From Stenotrophomonas hibiscicola ATCC 19867 (GTDB taxonomy: Bacteria; Pseudomonadota; Gammaproteobacteria; Xanthomonadales; Xanthomonadaceae): DNA of 64,000 nucleotides. The notes under the pieces were generated by a model. The model was not told where the DNA came from. It worked only from the letters and a program-made list of their open reading frames with translations, and made no database searches. Shown here piece by piece: positions 33,460 to 40,343 of this stretch (positions within the stretch are counted from its first letter, which is position 1; every line of letters starts with the position of its first letter). Both the position numbers and the translations under genes were made by a program. The stretch lies in contig NZ_KB907498.1 in the NCBI RefSeq assembly GCF_000382065.1, positions 192,714 through 256,713 on the forward strand, given 5' to 3'.

Positions 33460-33827
33460 GCGGCCTCCCCGATGCCCAGCATCTTGTTCTGGCGCTCCAG
33501 CAGAACGGCGTCGCTGCCGAATGCCGCGTGGAACGTCTTGCTGCCGTCCATGAGGCTAGGGCCGTAGTGGGCCCTCATTTCCTGATGGGTGCAGCCCCAA
33601 TTGACCAGCCCGCGATGGTGCCAAGCGCAAAGGCCCAGCCCATCCATGTGCCCAATGCGCCGCCCGCCACTCAGCAGGTGGTGGTAGTCGCAGCCTGGGT
33701 GGACCATGAAGAACTGCGGCGCGTCTTCCTGCTCGCTGCGGATGACGCAGGCCACGCACAGGCCTTCCTTGCAGGCCACGATGCGGGCGGCCTCAGCTGC
33801 AGTCGGTGTTCCGGTGGAGTGCTTCAC
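33456..33827 (-). CDS. Ref-family RecA-dependent nuclease-like protein
   Basis: A 123-residue HNH-type protein. Cys pair EGLCVACV, then HPGCDYHHLLSGGRRIGHMD and LGLCAWHHRG form the metal site and active centre. GPSLMDGSKTFHAAFGSDAV with LLERQNKML ends the domain, as in P1 Ref. In P1 the enzyme cuts DNA at RecA-made displacement loops. It would fit with RecT and the RuvC-like resolvase in this phage. Confidence 0.8.
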   Translation of the reverse strand: MKHSTGTPTAAEAARIVACKEGLCVACVIRSEQEDAPQFFMVHPGCDYHHLLSGGRRIGHMDGLGLCAWHHRGLVNWGCTHQEMRAHYGPSLMDGSKTFHAAFGSDAVLLERQNKMLGIGEAA

Positions 33828-34015
33828 GCCGCCCTCCCCTGCCGCCGATGCTCGTCCTGATCCGCCCGGCCCCAGTAGTGCTGGAACGCCTTGGCCTCGT
33901 CCGTCCCTTCATCGAACGGGCACGAGGTGATCGGCTTGCGGTCGAGCCTGGCGCTGTACCCGGCGTTGCTCGCCTCGGTCAGTCGGCTACGGGTCTTGTA
34001 GTCGGAGAAGTCCAT
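33824..34015 (-). CDS. Rmf/CrpP-like microprotein
   Basis: A 63-residue protein with the short pattern N-x-G-Y ... CPF ... A-F-x-x-Y-W-G-R-A seen in ribosome modulation factor and CrpP-like proteins. Those bind ribosomes or are of disputed function. Similarity is limited to a few residues. It overlaps its neighbours by single bases, so it is a true operon member. Confidence 0.5.
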   Translation of the reverse strand: MDFSDYKTRSRLTEASNAGYSARLDRKPITSCPFDEGTDEAKAFQHYWGRADQDEHRRQGRAA

Positions 34016-34236
34016 CAGCCCTTCTCCCCAGCGAGGTCGGAGATAGACGAAATCAGTCCCAAGTCAATGAGGCAGCCAATAGCCTGAAGCTCGCCTTCGT
34101 AGCTCTCCAGGTCAGAACCATCGCGGACGTTCTCTGCCTCGTAGGGGTATCCGCGCTCGTCCAAGGCCATGGCCAGCAGTACCCGAGCCTTCCCCGCCGT
34201 AGTGCTGGTGTCGATCTGTTCGAGGTTCATGCGCAT
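34015..34236 (-). CDS. Hypothetical acidic phage protein
   Basis: A 73-residue acidic helical protein (MRMNLEQIDTSTTAGKARVL, ENVRDGSDLESYEGELQAIG). No motif recognised. TGATG-type junction with the next gene. Confidence 0.55.
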   Translation of the reverse strand: MRMNLEQIDTSTTAGKARVLLAMALDERGYPYEAENVRDGSDLESYEGELQAIGCLIDLGLISSISDLAGEKG

Positions 34237-34508
34237 TCTCCACGGTATGCCCGGACTACTTCTTGCAGCTCCCTCGGGTATAGGCTGAGCGCGTCCCGGC
34301 CCCAGAACTTTTCCCGCAGGTGTGCCTGATAGTCCACAAGGCCGTACTGCCGATGGAGATGGCTAGGCCATCCGGCAGCGTCCATGGCCTGGATGATCTG
34401 ATTACGTTCGCGGTGCGTAGCATTGTTTGCCTTCCCTGCCCTGACATACCACGCGGCAAGGCAAATGCAGGCCGAACCCCAAATTACCCAAAAAATCGTG
34501 TTCATCAC
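34227..34508 (-). CDS. Hypothetical membrane-anchored phage protein
   Basis: A 93-residue protein with an N-terminal membrane helix (NTIFWVIWGSACICLAAWYV) and a soluble, Arg/Trp-rich tail. Start could be either of two adjacent ATG codons. Function unknown. Confidence 0.55.
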   Translation of the reverse strand: MMNTIFWVIWGSACICLAAWYVRAGKANNATHRERNQIIQAMDAAGWPSHLHRQYGLVDYQAHLREKFWGRDALSLYPRELQEVVRAYRGECA

Positions 34509-34954
34509 GCTGCCCTCTTCTTGTTATGCGGCTCGGGGAACTCCAACCACACGCCAAGCCGCTGGTAATGGCGCTGGACTGATTCCAGGTACTGCGAAAG
34601 CTGCGGAGTGGTCATCAGCGATGTGACCGGGAACCACTCCATCAGGATCAACTTGTCTTCGTAGGCCATCGGCTTGACGGCCTTGTCGTACTTAGCGCGG
34701 AAGTCGTCGTCCTCGGCACGGAGGATCGGCACGCCGAAGTGGAGCTTGCAGAACGACTTCACGCCTAGCGGGCTGTCCTCGCTCAGCTCACGGGAAACCT
34801 GCTCGTAAAACGCATGGCTGATCGCGTTCTGGTCAAGGCTCCGCGCCTTTCCGTGCGTGATGCTCACCGTCAGGTACTTGCGGTCCTTGAACTGCTCGCG
34901 GAGCTGGCCGACCGCCGACTGCAGGGCGATCTCGGAGTTGACGGTGATTTTCAT
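34505..34954 (-). CDS. NinB/Orf-like recombination protein
   Basis: A 149-residue protein. After two beta strands comes the motif KARSLDQNAISHAFYEQVSR (compare R-S/T-L-x-Q-N in NinB), then PLGVKSFCKLHFGVPILRAE and TTPQLSQYLESVQRHYQRLG. NinB of lambda loads or replaces RecFOR-type functions in phage recombination. The family match is from memory and moderate. Confidence 0.6.
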   Translation of the reverse strand: MKITVNSEIALQSAVGQLREQFKDRKYLTVSITHGKARSLDQNAISHAFYEQVSRELSEDSPLGVKSFCKLHFGVPILRAEDDDFRAKYDKAVKPMAYEDKLILMEWFPVTSLMTTPQLSQYLESVQRHYQRLGVWLEFPEPHNKKRAA

Positions 34955-35265
34955 CCCTCCACCTCCGGCGCAGCAGGTAGCGGCTGCCAGTGGGTGATCG
35001 TCTCGTGGTCATCGGCGCTGCCAGCCACCCATGCGCCGGTAACGGCATAGCCGCCTGCGCGCGAGTCCCACAGCATCAGCCGCGTCCCATCCTTCGGCGC
35101 CGACTCAATCGGCTGCCACTGCGGCGCGAGTGCGGCGATGATTGCTTTCACCGCTGCCGATTCGGCAACGAACAGGTCACCGGCTCCGCTCATAATGGCG
35201 CCGACTTCCAGAGGGCCAAGTTGCTCACCCAGCAGCTCCCGCGCCTTCAATTCAATCTCGCTCAT
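34951..35265 (-). CDS. DUF551-domain phage protein
   Basis: A 104-residue protein. The N-terminal helix MSEIELKARELLGEQLG is followed by a C-terminal DUF551-like domain, WQPIESAPKDGTRLMLWDSR ... THWQPLPAAPE. DUF551 genes are frequent in phage early regions and have no known role. AGGAGGA lies upstream of the ATG at 35265. Confidence 0.75.
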   Translation of the reverse strand: MSEIELKARELLGEQLGPLEVGAIMSGAGDLFVAESAAVKAIIAALAPQWQPIESAPKDGTRLMLWDSRAGGYAVTGAWVAGSADDHETITHWQPLPAAPEVEG

Positions 35266-35441
35266 CACCGCTTCCTCCTGATCTGTTCGTCTCGTTCGTC
35301 CCAGCCGGCCAGCCATGCCCGGCGCAGTTCCAGCCCGTCCTCGCCCATGGCATAGAGAGGGGCCGAGTTGCGGTCCTTGTGTGCGTCGCGCATCCACCGG
35401 CCGGTCTGGCGGGCGCGTTCCAGTTCGTATTGGGCGATCAC
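35265..35441 (-). CDS. 58-residue microprotein with GTG start (Rmf-like ending)
   Basis: This small gene is coupled on both sides. Its GTG overlaps the previous stop as GTGA, and its stop overlaps the next start as TGATG. The product (IAQYELERARQTGRWMRDAH, GLELRRAWLAGWDERDEQ) ends in the W-x-x-G-W motif seen in ribosome modulation factor relatives. The dense coupling supports reality. Confidence 0.6.
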   Translation of the reverse strand: MIAQYELERARQTGRWMRDAHKDRNSAPLYAMGEDGLELRRAWLAGWDERDEQIRRKR

Positions 35442-35638
35442 GCGGCCTCCCGATTGGACAGGTGCAGCGGACCGGGACGCCGCGATTCCTGCGCCCTGGC
35501 GTACAGCACACGGCTACGGGCAATCAGCGCCGCCGCAGCCTGCGGAGGGATCTGCATAGCCGCGCCAATCTCGTTGGCGTTGCAGCCCTCGCAGTACAGG
35601 CGGAACACGTCTACGTCGGAGAGGTTGATGCGACTCAT
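35438..35638 (-). CDS. Helix-turn-helix phage protein, small
   Basis: A 66-residue protein (LSDVDVFRLYCEGCNANEIG, MQIPPQAAAALIARSR) with the spacing of a sigma-4/LuxR-like helix-turn-helix. GTGA junction with the next gene. Target unknown. Confidence 0.6.
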   Translation of the reverse strand: MSRINLSDVDVFRLYCEGCNANEIGAAMQIPPQAAAALIARSRVLYARAQESRRPGPLHLSNREAA

Positions 35639-35988
35639 ACCGGCATCCTCAGAACCTTGGCGATTTCCTCGAAACGCTTCTTCATTTCAGGAGAGTCGGG
35701 GTCAGCTGGTATCGGCTGTTTCGTGAGAACCAACTGCTCTCGCGGCGGCATAGCCTCCAGCAGAGAGGACGGCAACGGCCACTGGCGGCAGTCGCGGCAC
35801 AGGATTGCGAAGGCCCTACGGAAACGAGGCGCGTCCAGCTCCTGATCGAACTCCCGCCCCTCAGTGATGGCCTCCAGCCAGACGGCGGCGGTCAGCTGGA
35901 TAACCTCCGCTGCCGGCGTCCGCTCCAGGCCCAAACACATGAGCCGCATCAGGCCCTCCGAAATTTCCTGTTTGATCCACGCCGCCAT
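35635..35988 (-). CDS. Hypothetical phage protein near the replication gene
   Basis: A 117-residue protein (MAAWIKQEISEGLMRLMCLG, CRDCRQWPLPSSLLEAMP). It overlaps the end of the DUF1376 gene by 128 bases in another frame. Proteins of this shape occur next to phage replication initiators. The strong ATGA junction downstream supports it. Confidence 0.6.
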   Translation of the reverse strand: MAAWIKQEISEGLMRLMCLGLERTPAAEVIQLTAAVWLEAITEGREFDQELDAPRFRRAFAILCRDCRQWPLPSSLLEAMPPREQLVLTKQPIPADPDSPEMKKRFEEIAKVLRMPV

Positions 35989-37006
35989 TTGCGAATTCCT
36001 TCAGTGCCATCAAGCCTTGCGCCGTTTTCCCAAGTTGCTGCCCGCTCTGGCCCGTTTGAGGCCCTGCCCTTGCCGATTCTTGCGGCACGTCCTCCCACCG
36101 GGCTTGGTTGAGGTACGTCGACCCCATCGGCACGTAACCGCGCCGCCAGCCGTCGTCATGGGCCTCCATCAGCCGCACGTGGCCGATCAGCTCGTCGCAG
36201 CGGCTGTCCAGCTTTCGGCGCTTCCAAGTTTTCTCGGCCTCCTGCTTGCCCTTCTTGTTCGGGTAAGCAGCCCAGAAGTCGGCGAAGCGGCAGCGTGCGG
36301 CCAGCGGCTGCACATGCTGTTGCTTTTGCTCTTCTTCTTGGAGATTGGTGTCTGGTGTATGGAGAGTCTGCGAACTGGCACCGAACATCTGAGCCTGTTC
36401 GGTGCCCGATGCCTGCGAACACCCAAGGCATTCGGCAACGACATCATCGGCAGGTGCAGAGATCCACTCTCCATCCAGCACAGAAGCGAACTTACGATGC
36501 ACCGCAGCTTCCGAGGCGCCCATGTCTGATACTTGAACCATCGCCAGAATGTCTATGGGACCGTTCTTGCTGCGCAGGTCAGACATGCGCGGCGCGGGGT
36601 ACTTGGTGATGCCTACCTTGATTGAGCCGCCGCGTTGACGCTGGACGGCATACAGATAGCCAGGCTCGTTGTACCCGGCCTTCTTCTTAGGGTTGCCGCC
36701 CTTCTTCCCATTCTCACGAGCTGCCTCCACCCGCGATTTGTAGCGCGCAATCTCTTCGTCAGCGCGCTTGTTGTGCCAGCCGGTATCAGTCAGGGTGAAG
36801 AACTCGTCCAGCACAGCCTGGACCGCTTCCAGCTCTTCCTGAGAGCGAGCGCCAGCCAGACGGGCAACCTGCTTCACATCGGCGGGCAGCGCCTCTTCCT
36901 GCAGGTAGTACCGGCGCAGGAGACGGCTGTAGATGGCGTCCTCGATCAGCGACAGGTGCGCCGTCGCTGCTGCGTAGTCACCGAGGTGGAGCTCAAAATA
37001 GTTCAT
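35861..37006 (-). CDS. DUF1376 replication protein with an inserted GIY-YIG (T5orf172/MUG113-type) domain
   Basis: A 381-residue protein. Residues 1-105 are a DUF1376 domain (MNYFELHLGDYAAATAHLSL, IEDAIYSRLLRRYYLQEEAL), used in phage replication initiation. Residues about 116-195 carry a GIY-YIG-like domain: GYLYAVQRQRGGSIKVGITK, PAPRMSDLRS, EAAVHRKFASVLDGEWI. The usual C-terminal segment follows (FADFWAAYPNKKGKQEAEKT, YLNQARWED). The insertion sits exactly at the flexible GKKGGNPKKK linker. The last 128 bases overlap the next gene. Confidence 0.75.
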   Translation of the reverse strand: MNYFELHLGDYAAATAHLSLIEDAIYSRLLRRYYLQEEALPADVKQVARLAGARSQEELEAVQAVLDEFFTLTDTGWHNKRADEEIARYKSRVEAARENGKKGGNPKKKAGYNEPGYLYAVQRQRGGSIKVGITKYPAPRMSDLRSKNGPIDILAMVQVSDMGASEAAVHRKFASVLDGEWISAPADDVVAECLGCSQASGTEQAQMFGASSQTLHTPDTNLQEEEQKQQHVQPLAARCRFADFWAAYPNKKGKQEAEKTWKRRKLDSRCDELIGHVRLMEAHDDGWRRGYVPMGSTYLNQARWEDVPQESARAGPQTGQSGQQLGKTAQGLMALKEFANGGVDQTGNFGGPDAAHVFGPGADAGSGGYPADRRRLAGGHH

Positions 37007-37009
37007 GGC

Positions 37010-37321
37010 TCAGGCGGCCTTCGGACCTTCGTCACTGCTGATCGGGAACCACGTGCAGCCGCTGCGGCCATTGCTGGCCGAACACTTCCGGACCATCCCG
37101 CGCCGAATGAGGCCCTGCTTTTCCAGCTCGGGCAGGCGACGGGCCAACATGAAGCGATCCAGCCCGGTAGCACGGGCTAGTTCCAGGCTAGTGAGGCCGG
37201 GGTACTTGCGGACCGCCGAAGCGGCCTGCGAGTGCTGCTGAGCCTGAGCGCCAGACGACACCATGTGCGCTGCGGCTTCGTGGCTGCTGCTGGGATCGGT
37301 GTAGCGAGCTGGATGGTTCAT
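37010..37321 (-). CDS. Winged helix-turn-helix phage protein
   Basis: A 103-residue protein. The C-terminal half YPGLTSLELARATGLDRFML and ARRLPELEKQGLIRRG is a MarR/Lrp-like winged helix. The Cys and Trp-rich tail (CSASNGRSGCTWFP) is typical of the versions in phage replication regions. GGAATCC lies before the ATG. Confidence 0.65.
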   Translation of the reverse strand: MNHPARYTDPSSSHEAAAHMVSSGAQAQQHSQAASAVRKYPGLTSLELARATGLDRFMLARRLPELEKQGLIRRGMVRKCSASNGRSGCTWFPISSDEGPKAA

Positions 37322-37330
37322 GTGGATTCC

Positions 37331-37465
37331 TCAGCCCTTGATCGGGCGGGCGTGTAGCGGGATGACTCGGTCGGCGCGGGCTTTGTCTGCTCCCCGCTGT
37401 AGCCAGCCGGGTGAGAAGTTGCGCCAGGGGTGAGTCGGCTTCTTCTTAGGTGTCTGGGTCGTCAC
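37331..37465 (-). CDS. 44-residue basic microprotein (GTG start)
   Basis: This small frame encodes TPKKKPTHPWRNFSPGWLQR followed by GADKARADRVIPLH. It overlaps the end of the next upstream gene by 20 bases and ends ten bases before the winged-helix gene. The composition is unlike random frames here, but there is no good ribosome site, so it is tentative. Confidence 0.45.
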   Translation of the reverse strand: MTTQTPKKKPTHPWRNFSPGWLQRGADKARADRVIPLHARPIKG

Positions 37466-37634
37466 GTTTCAGGGCCTGAAAAGGAACAACGGAGCCGTGT
37501 TGGGCTGGGAGCCGATAGCGCCTATCAAGCTCAGCGCGGGCGGCGTGGATCAGTGCTTCGTGCAGTGGAAGCCCTTGGGCCTCCGCGTATTCCTCAAGCC
37601 TTCGGCGCTCATCGCGCGACAGCTGTATTTCCAT
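37446..37634 (-). CDS. Small ribbon-helix-helix-like protein
   Basis: A 62-residue protein (MEIQLSRDERRRLEEYAEAQ, LHEALIHAARAELDRRYRL). One strand plus two helices is the pattern of Arc/MetJ-type DNA binders. GGGAGGG lies upstream of the ATG. Confidence 0.6.
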   Translation of the reverse strand: MEIQLSRDERRRLEEYAEAQGLPLHEALIHAARAELDRRYRLPAQHGSVVPFQALKRDDPDT

Positions 37635-37663
37635 AGGCCCTCCCCGGGGACTTGTATGGACCT

Positions 37664-37849
37664 TCAGGCGGCATCGCGGTCGGAGCTACGCTGTTCCAAA
37701 GAAGCAATCCCAGCCAGGACCAGCTCCCGCACGAACACTGCGGGCTGACGACCGTTGAAGTTGGCGAGAGCCTCGATCACTGCCTTTTCCGAGTCGTTGA
37801 AACGGACCTTGATCGGGTTGTCGCGGAGGTGTGTGGGGTCTGCGTACAT
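37664..37849 (-). CDS. Ribbon-helix-helix protein (MobC/Arc-like)
   Basis: A 61-residue protein. DNPIKVRFNDSEKAVIEALA and NFNGRQPAVFVRELVLAGIA form the strand-helix-helix unit familiar from many phage early regions. Likely a transcriptional co-regulator in the leftward operon. Confidence 0.65.
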   Translation of the reverse strand: MYADPTHLRDNPIKVRFNDSEKAVIEALANFNGRQPAVFVRELVLAGIASLEQRSSDRDAA

Positions 37850-37894
37850 AGATGGAGCCTTGTCAGTGAGGGGGAAATCGAAGTGAGAAATGCC

Positions 37895-38104
37895 CTAGGC
37901 GGCTCTGGGAGTCCGCTTCTTCTTTGGAGGGGGGCCGAACAGATCAGGGCGACGAGCCTTCAGTTCCCATTGGCGGGACTCTGGAATCGGCTCGGCCTCG
38001 GGCCAGTGGAAAATTGCGCCTCGGCTCAGCCCGAAGAAGCGCGCCAACTCAGCATCGGAATCGAAGCCGAGCACCTTCTTTACGGCGGTCTTTGACATGT
38101 CCAT
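37895..38104 (-). CDS. cro: Cro-like repressor
   Basis: A 69-residue Cro-family protein (MDMSKTAVKKVLGFDSDAEL, ARFFGLSRGAIFHWPEAEPI, PESRQWELKARRPDLFG). It is divergent from the S24 repressor and lies at the head of the leftward genes, next to three operators. ATG at 38104 or 38098 could both be used. The chromosomal protein at 51796-52005 is a clear relative. Confidence 0.82.
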   Translation of the reverse strand: MDMSKTAVKKVLGFDSDAELARFFGLSRGAIFHWPEAEPIPESRQWELKARRPDLFGPPPKKKRTPRAA

Positions 38105-38112
38105 GGAATCGC

Positions 38113-38176
38113 AGTCTAGCTCTCTAGACTCAGAAGTCAAGCTCTCTAGACCCCGTTCAGTCTACTTTTCTAGCCA
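38113..38176. promoter_or_regulatory. Three tandem operators and the leftward promoter
   Basis: AGTCTAGCTCTCTAGACT at 38113-38130 is a perfect dyad. AGTCAAGCTCTCTAGACC at 38135-38152 and AGTCTACTTTTCTAGCCA at 38159-38176 are weaker copies, spaced 22 and 24 bases. On the minus strand TTGACT (38140-38135) and TAGACT (38118-38113), 16 bases apart, form a promoter for cro and the left genes. It would be blocked by repressor on the first two sites. The third site ends one base before the repressor ATG. Confidence 0.75.
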
Positions 38177-38177
38177 T

Positions 38178-38858
38178 ATGAGCACGATGGCTGAACGCGT
38201 TAAGCAGGCAATGGCTTTGCGTGGGATGACCGCGCCCGATCTGATCGCCCGAAAGGTCCTCAGCAAGGCTGGCATCTACTTCATTCTTGATGGGACCACC
38301 AAGGCGGAGAAGATCCGAGCCGCGACGGTGGCAAAATTGTCAGCAGCTCTCCAGGTCAATCCGGAGTGGCTTCAGTATGGTCGGGGGCCAATGGAAGGCG
38401 GAGCTTCAATCCCAGAGGGAGAGTGGGAGGATGTACGGGGATATGCCCAGGCAATGGGCCTAGGCGGCGGCCCCGAAGCTGCGGAGTATGCAGAGACCCA
38501 CAAGCTAAAGTTCAAGGCTTCGTCTCTGGCACGCAAGCGGCTCAGAGCCCCTGCCCTCGCCGTCATGTATGGCAAGGGGGACTCCATGGAGCCCCGCGTT
38601 CTGTCTGGCGACGCGATCCTATTCGATACTTCGGACACAAGGCCCCGCGACGGCGCCTTGTTCGTGATCCTTGTGCCTGGCGCGCATAACCCGGAGTACC
38701 AGGTGAAGCGCTGCGAACTTCTTGACGACCTTGTGTACTTCAAGGCGGACAATCCGCACGGCGACCACAACTGGAAGAAGGCACGCCGTATGGATGACAA
38801 GAAGAACCCGATTCAAATCATAGGACGTGTTCGCTGGATCGGAAGCTGGGAGGACTGA
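38178..38858 (+). CDS. CI-like prophage repressor (HTH plus S24 peptidase)
   Basis: A 226-residue lysogeny repressor. The N-terminal helix-turn-helix is about residues 5-60 (MAERVKQAMALRGMTAPDLI, YFILDGTTKAEKIRAATV). The LexA-like self-cleaving domain has GKGDSMEPRVLSGDAILFDT (nucleophile Ser136) and EYQVKRCEL (Lys177), so it should be inactivated by RecA after DNA damage. The ATG lies directly beside the third operator with no ribosome site, suggesting autoregulation. Upstream in-frame codons to 38097 would run through the operators and are rejected. Confidence 0.88.
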   Translation: MSTMAERVKQAMALRGMTAPDLIARKVLSKAGIYFILDGTTKAEKIRAATVAKLSAALQVNPEWLQYGRGPMEGGASIPEGEWEDVRGYAQAMGLGGGPEAAEYAETHKLKFKASSLARKRLRAPALAVMYGKGDSMEPRVLSGDAILFDTSDTRPRDGALFVILVPGAHNPEYQVKRCELLDDLVYFKADNPHGDHNWKKARRMDDKKNPIQIIGRVRWIGSWED

Positions 38859-39496
38859 TGGCTTACATCTCTATTGAAGTACGAACGGTGCTCGCCGAGA
38901 TTGGAACGATTGATGGCAGTAACGGCATAACCATCGGTCTCAACGGGGCGTTGAATTGGCGAACCAGTGTCCGTGACAAAGCCAACAATGAGATCGGGTC
39001 AGCGCCTTGGGAAGTCCAGGTGGTTCCTGAGGATAGGATCGCTGAACATGCCAAGGATTTAGGCGCCGTCGGGATATGCTCATACCATGAACGCGTAGAT
39101 GATCCAGAGTACGGCAGCCCCGCCGTGTTCTCGGCTTATGTTGGCCTTCCCCAACAGTCTATCTCGGACCTGTGGACGGCATGGAACGCGGGCAAGACAA
39201 TCAGCTCCATCACTCTTGAGATCGATGATCTTGAATATGGATGGGAGCCCGATGGAAGCGGCAAGGTTTGGGACACAGAGATCAAGCACAGGGCGGTGCG
39301 AACAGCGCGCATTCTGGTAAAGGACTCCCAGGCCCCAGAGGAAGATGATGAAGACATCACCGAGCCCTCAACCCCTGATGCGCCTACTAAGCGTGATATG
39401 CAGCAAATTGGCGATCAGTTGAAGTCGATTGAGAAGGCCGCCCATTACATAGTGGCCGCCGTGGTATTCGTCGCCATCATCGTAGCCTTCCGATAA
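38858..39496 (+). CDS. Lysogeny-expressed C-tail-anchored protein of unknown function
   Basis: A 212-residue protein whose ATG overlaps the repressor stop (TGATG), so it should be made in the lysogen. Residues 1-160 form a soluble alpha/beta domain (MAYISIEVRTVLAEIGTIDG, GLPQQSISDLWTAWNAGKTI, SITLEIDDLEYGWEPDGSGK). An acidic linker (APEEDDEDITEPSTPDAPTK) follows, then a C-terminal membrane helix (YIVAAVVFVAIIVAF). I recognise no family. The expression site and membrane anchor suit a superinfection-exclusion or defence role, which is inference. Confidence 0.65.
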   Translation: MAYISIEVRTVLAEIGTIDGSNGITIGLNGALNWRTSVRDKANNEIGSAPWEVQVVPEDRIAEHAKDLGAVGICSYHERVDDPEYGSPAVFSAYVGLPQQSISDLWTAWNAGKTISSITLEIDDLEYGWEPDGSGKVWDTEIKHRAVRTARILVKDSQAPEEDDEDITEPSTPDAPTKRDMQQIGDQLKSIEKAAHYIVAAVVFVAIIVAFR

Positions 39497-39520
39497 CTGA
39501 ACGGAATCGATGCCGTTCAG
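39497..39520. other. Hairpin after the lysogeny operon
   Basis: CTGAACGG (39497-39504) pairs with CCGTTCAG (39513-39520), directly after the stop of the previous gene. The following bases are AAAAATATTT, so it is not a standard terminator on the plus strand. It may still end or stabilise the transcript. Confidence 0.5.
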
Positions 39521-39529
39521 AAAAATATT

Positions 39530-39579
39530 TGTCTAGAGCGTCTAGTTCTCTTGACTTCGAAGTCTAGTTGTCTAGACTG
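39530..39579 (+). promoter_or_regulatory. Rightward promoter with operator
   Basis: AGTCTAGTTGTCTAGACT at 39561-39578 is a perfect dyad of the same core as that next to cro. A degenerate copy lies at 39530-39547. TTGACT (39551-39556) and TAGACT (39573-39578), 16 bases apart, repeat the promoter design of the left side in the opposite direction. It should drive the plus-strand early operon from 39634 and be shut off by the repressor. Confidence 0.72.
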
Positions 39580-39633
39580 TCTCCAACGCCCCACCACACC
39601 CACTACCGGGCCAGGGGCTAGGAGACGAAGGCA

Positions 39634-39828
39634 GTGGACAAGACCTTTGAAGTAGTCCGAATCGCAGGCTCAGACATCCTGCATTCGACCGTCCGCGTGA
39701 TGCGCTTGGGCGACGAGGTGTTCCTGGTTGTCAGTAGCGGTCTTAGCCGCGCTACCTACATGCTCCTCCCCTCCGAAGCCGTGACCATCGGCGAGCAGCT
39801 GATCGCTGCTGGCAAGGCCGAGGGCTGA
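39634..39828 (+). CDS. First early rightward gene, hypothetical
   Basis: A 64-residue protein (GTG start; DKTFEVVRIAGSDILHSTVR, VFLVVSSGLSRATYMLLPSE). It is the first gene after the repressor-controlled promoter, so it is the most exposed early product. No family recognised. GGAGACGAAGG precedes the start. Confidence 0.6.
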   Translation: MDKTFEVVRIAGSDILHSTVRVMRLGDEVFLVVSSGLSRATYMLLPSEAVTIGEQLIAAGKAEG

Positions 39829-39831
39829 GCC

Positions 39832-40140
39832 ATGGGCCTGCATACCCCAACCGACGTTGCCCGCAACGCGCAGCGGACCTACGACGCCCGCCTTCCGGAT
39901 GACTCCGAGCGCTGGGACGCCATCAGCGACGTAGCAAACGAGTGCATCGAAGAGGAACGGGTCGGCGAGATGGTGCAGGCCCTTGTCGATGCGCTTCCGG
40001 TCCTGTCGAAGCTGTCACGAATCCCCGGCCTGAGCGCGCCCGAAGCGGTGAACGCGATGGCTCTGTTCAAGCTGGCCCTGAGTCTCGACAAGAAGCTCGA
40101 TGAGCAGGCCCGTCTCTTCTCTGACGTGAGGAACAGCTAA
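39832..40140 (+). CDS. Hypothetical early phage protein
   Basis: A 102-residue helical acidic protein (MGLHTPTDVARNAQRTYDAR, WDAISDVANECIEEERVGEM, LSLDKKLDEQARLFSDVRN). Starts three bases after the previous stop and overlaps the next gene. Function unknown. Confidence 0.6.
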   Translation: MGLHTPTDVARNAQRTYDARLPDDSERWDAISDVANECIEEERVGEMVQALVDALPVLSKLSRIPGLSAPEAVNAMALFKLALSLDKKLDEQARLFSDVRNS

Positions 40141-40343
40141 TGGTCATCCAGTTCCCGGTACAGACCGACTTCCAGCTGCACATGTTGCAGAGCATCCGCG
40201 CCCACTGCGCTCGCAACGGGCTGGATCGCCGGAAAGTAGAACGCGACTTCATGGCCGCTGGCTGCACGAAGCAGGCGCAGAACGCGCTGTGGGAGTCGAC
40301 CCGTCAACACAACCTGGGCCACGGGCCGAAGGGGGCAGCGTGA
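40140..40343 (+). CDS. Hypothetical early phage protein
   Basis: A 67-residue protein (MVIQFPVQTDFQLHMLQSIR, ARNGLDRRKVERDFMAAGCT) with two predicted helices and a basic character. One-base overlap on each side. Confidence 0.55.
   Translation: MVIQFPVQTDFQLHMLQSIRAHCARNGLDRRKVERDFMAAGCTKQAQNALWESTRQHNLGHGPKGAA

Noticed and set aside
38097-38177. Longer repressor start upstream of 38178
   Set aside because: Those codons are made of the operator repeats, and the helix-turn-helix domain begins right after 38178.
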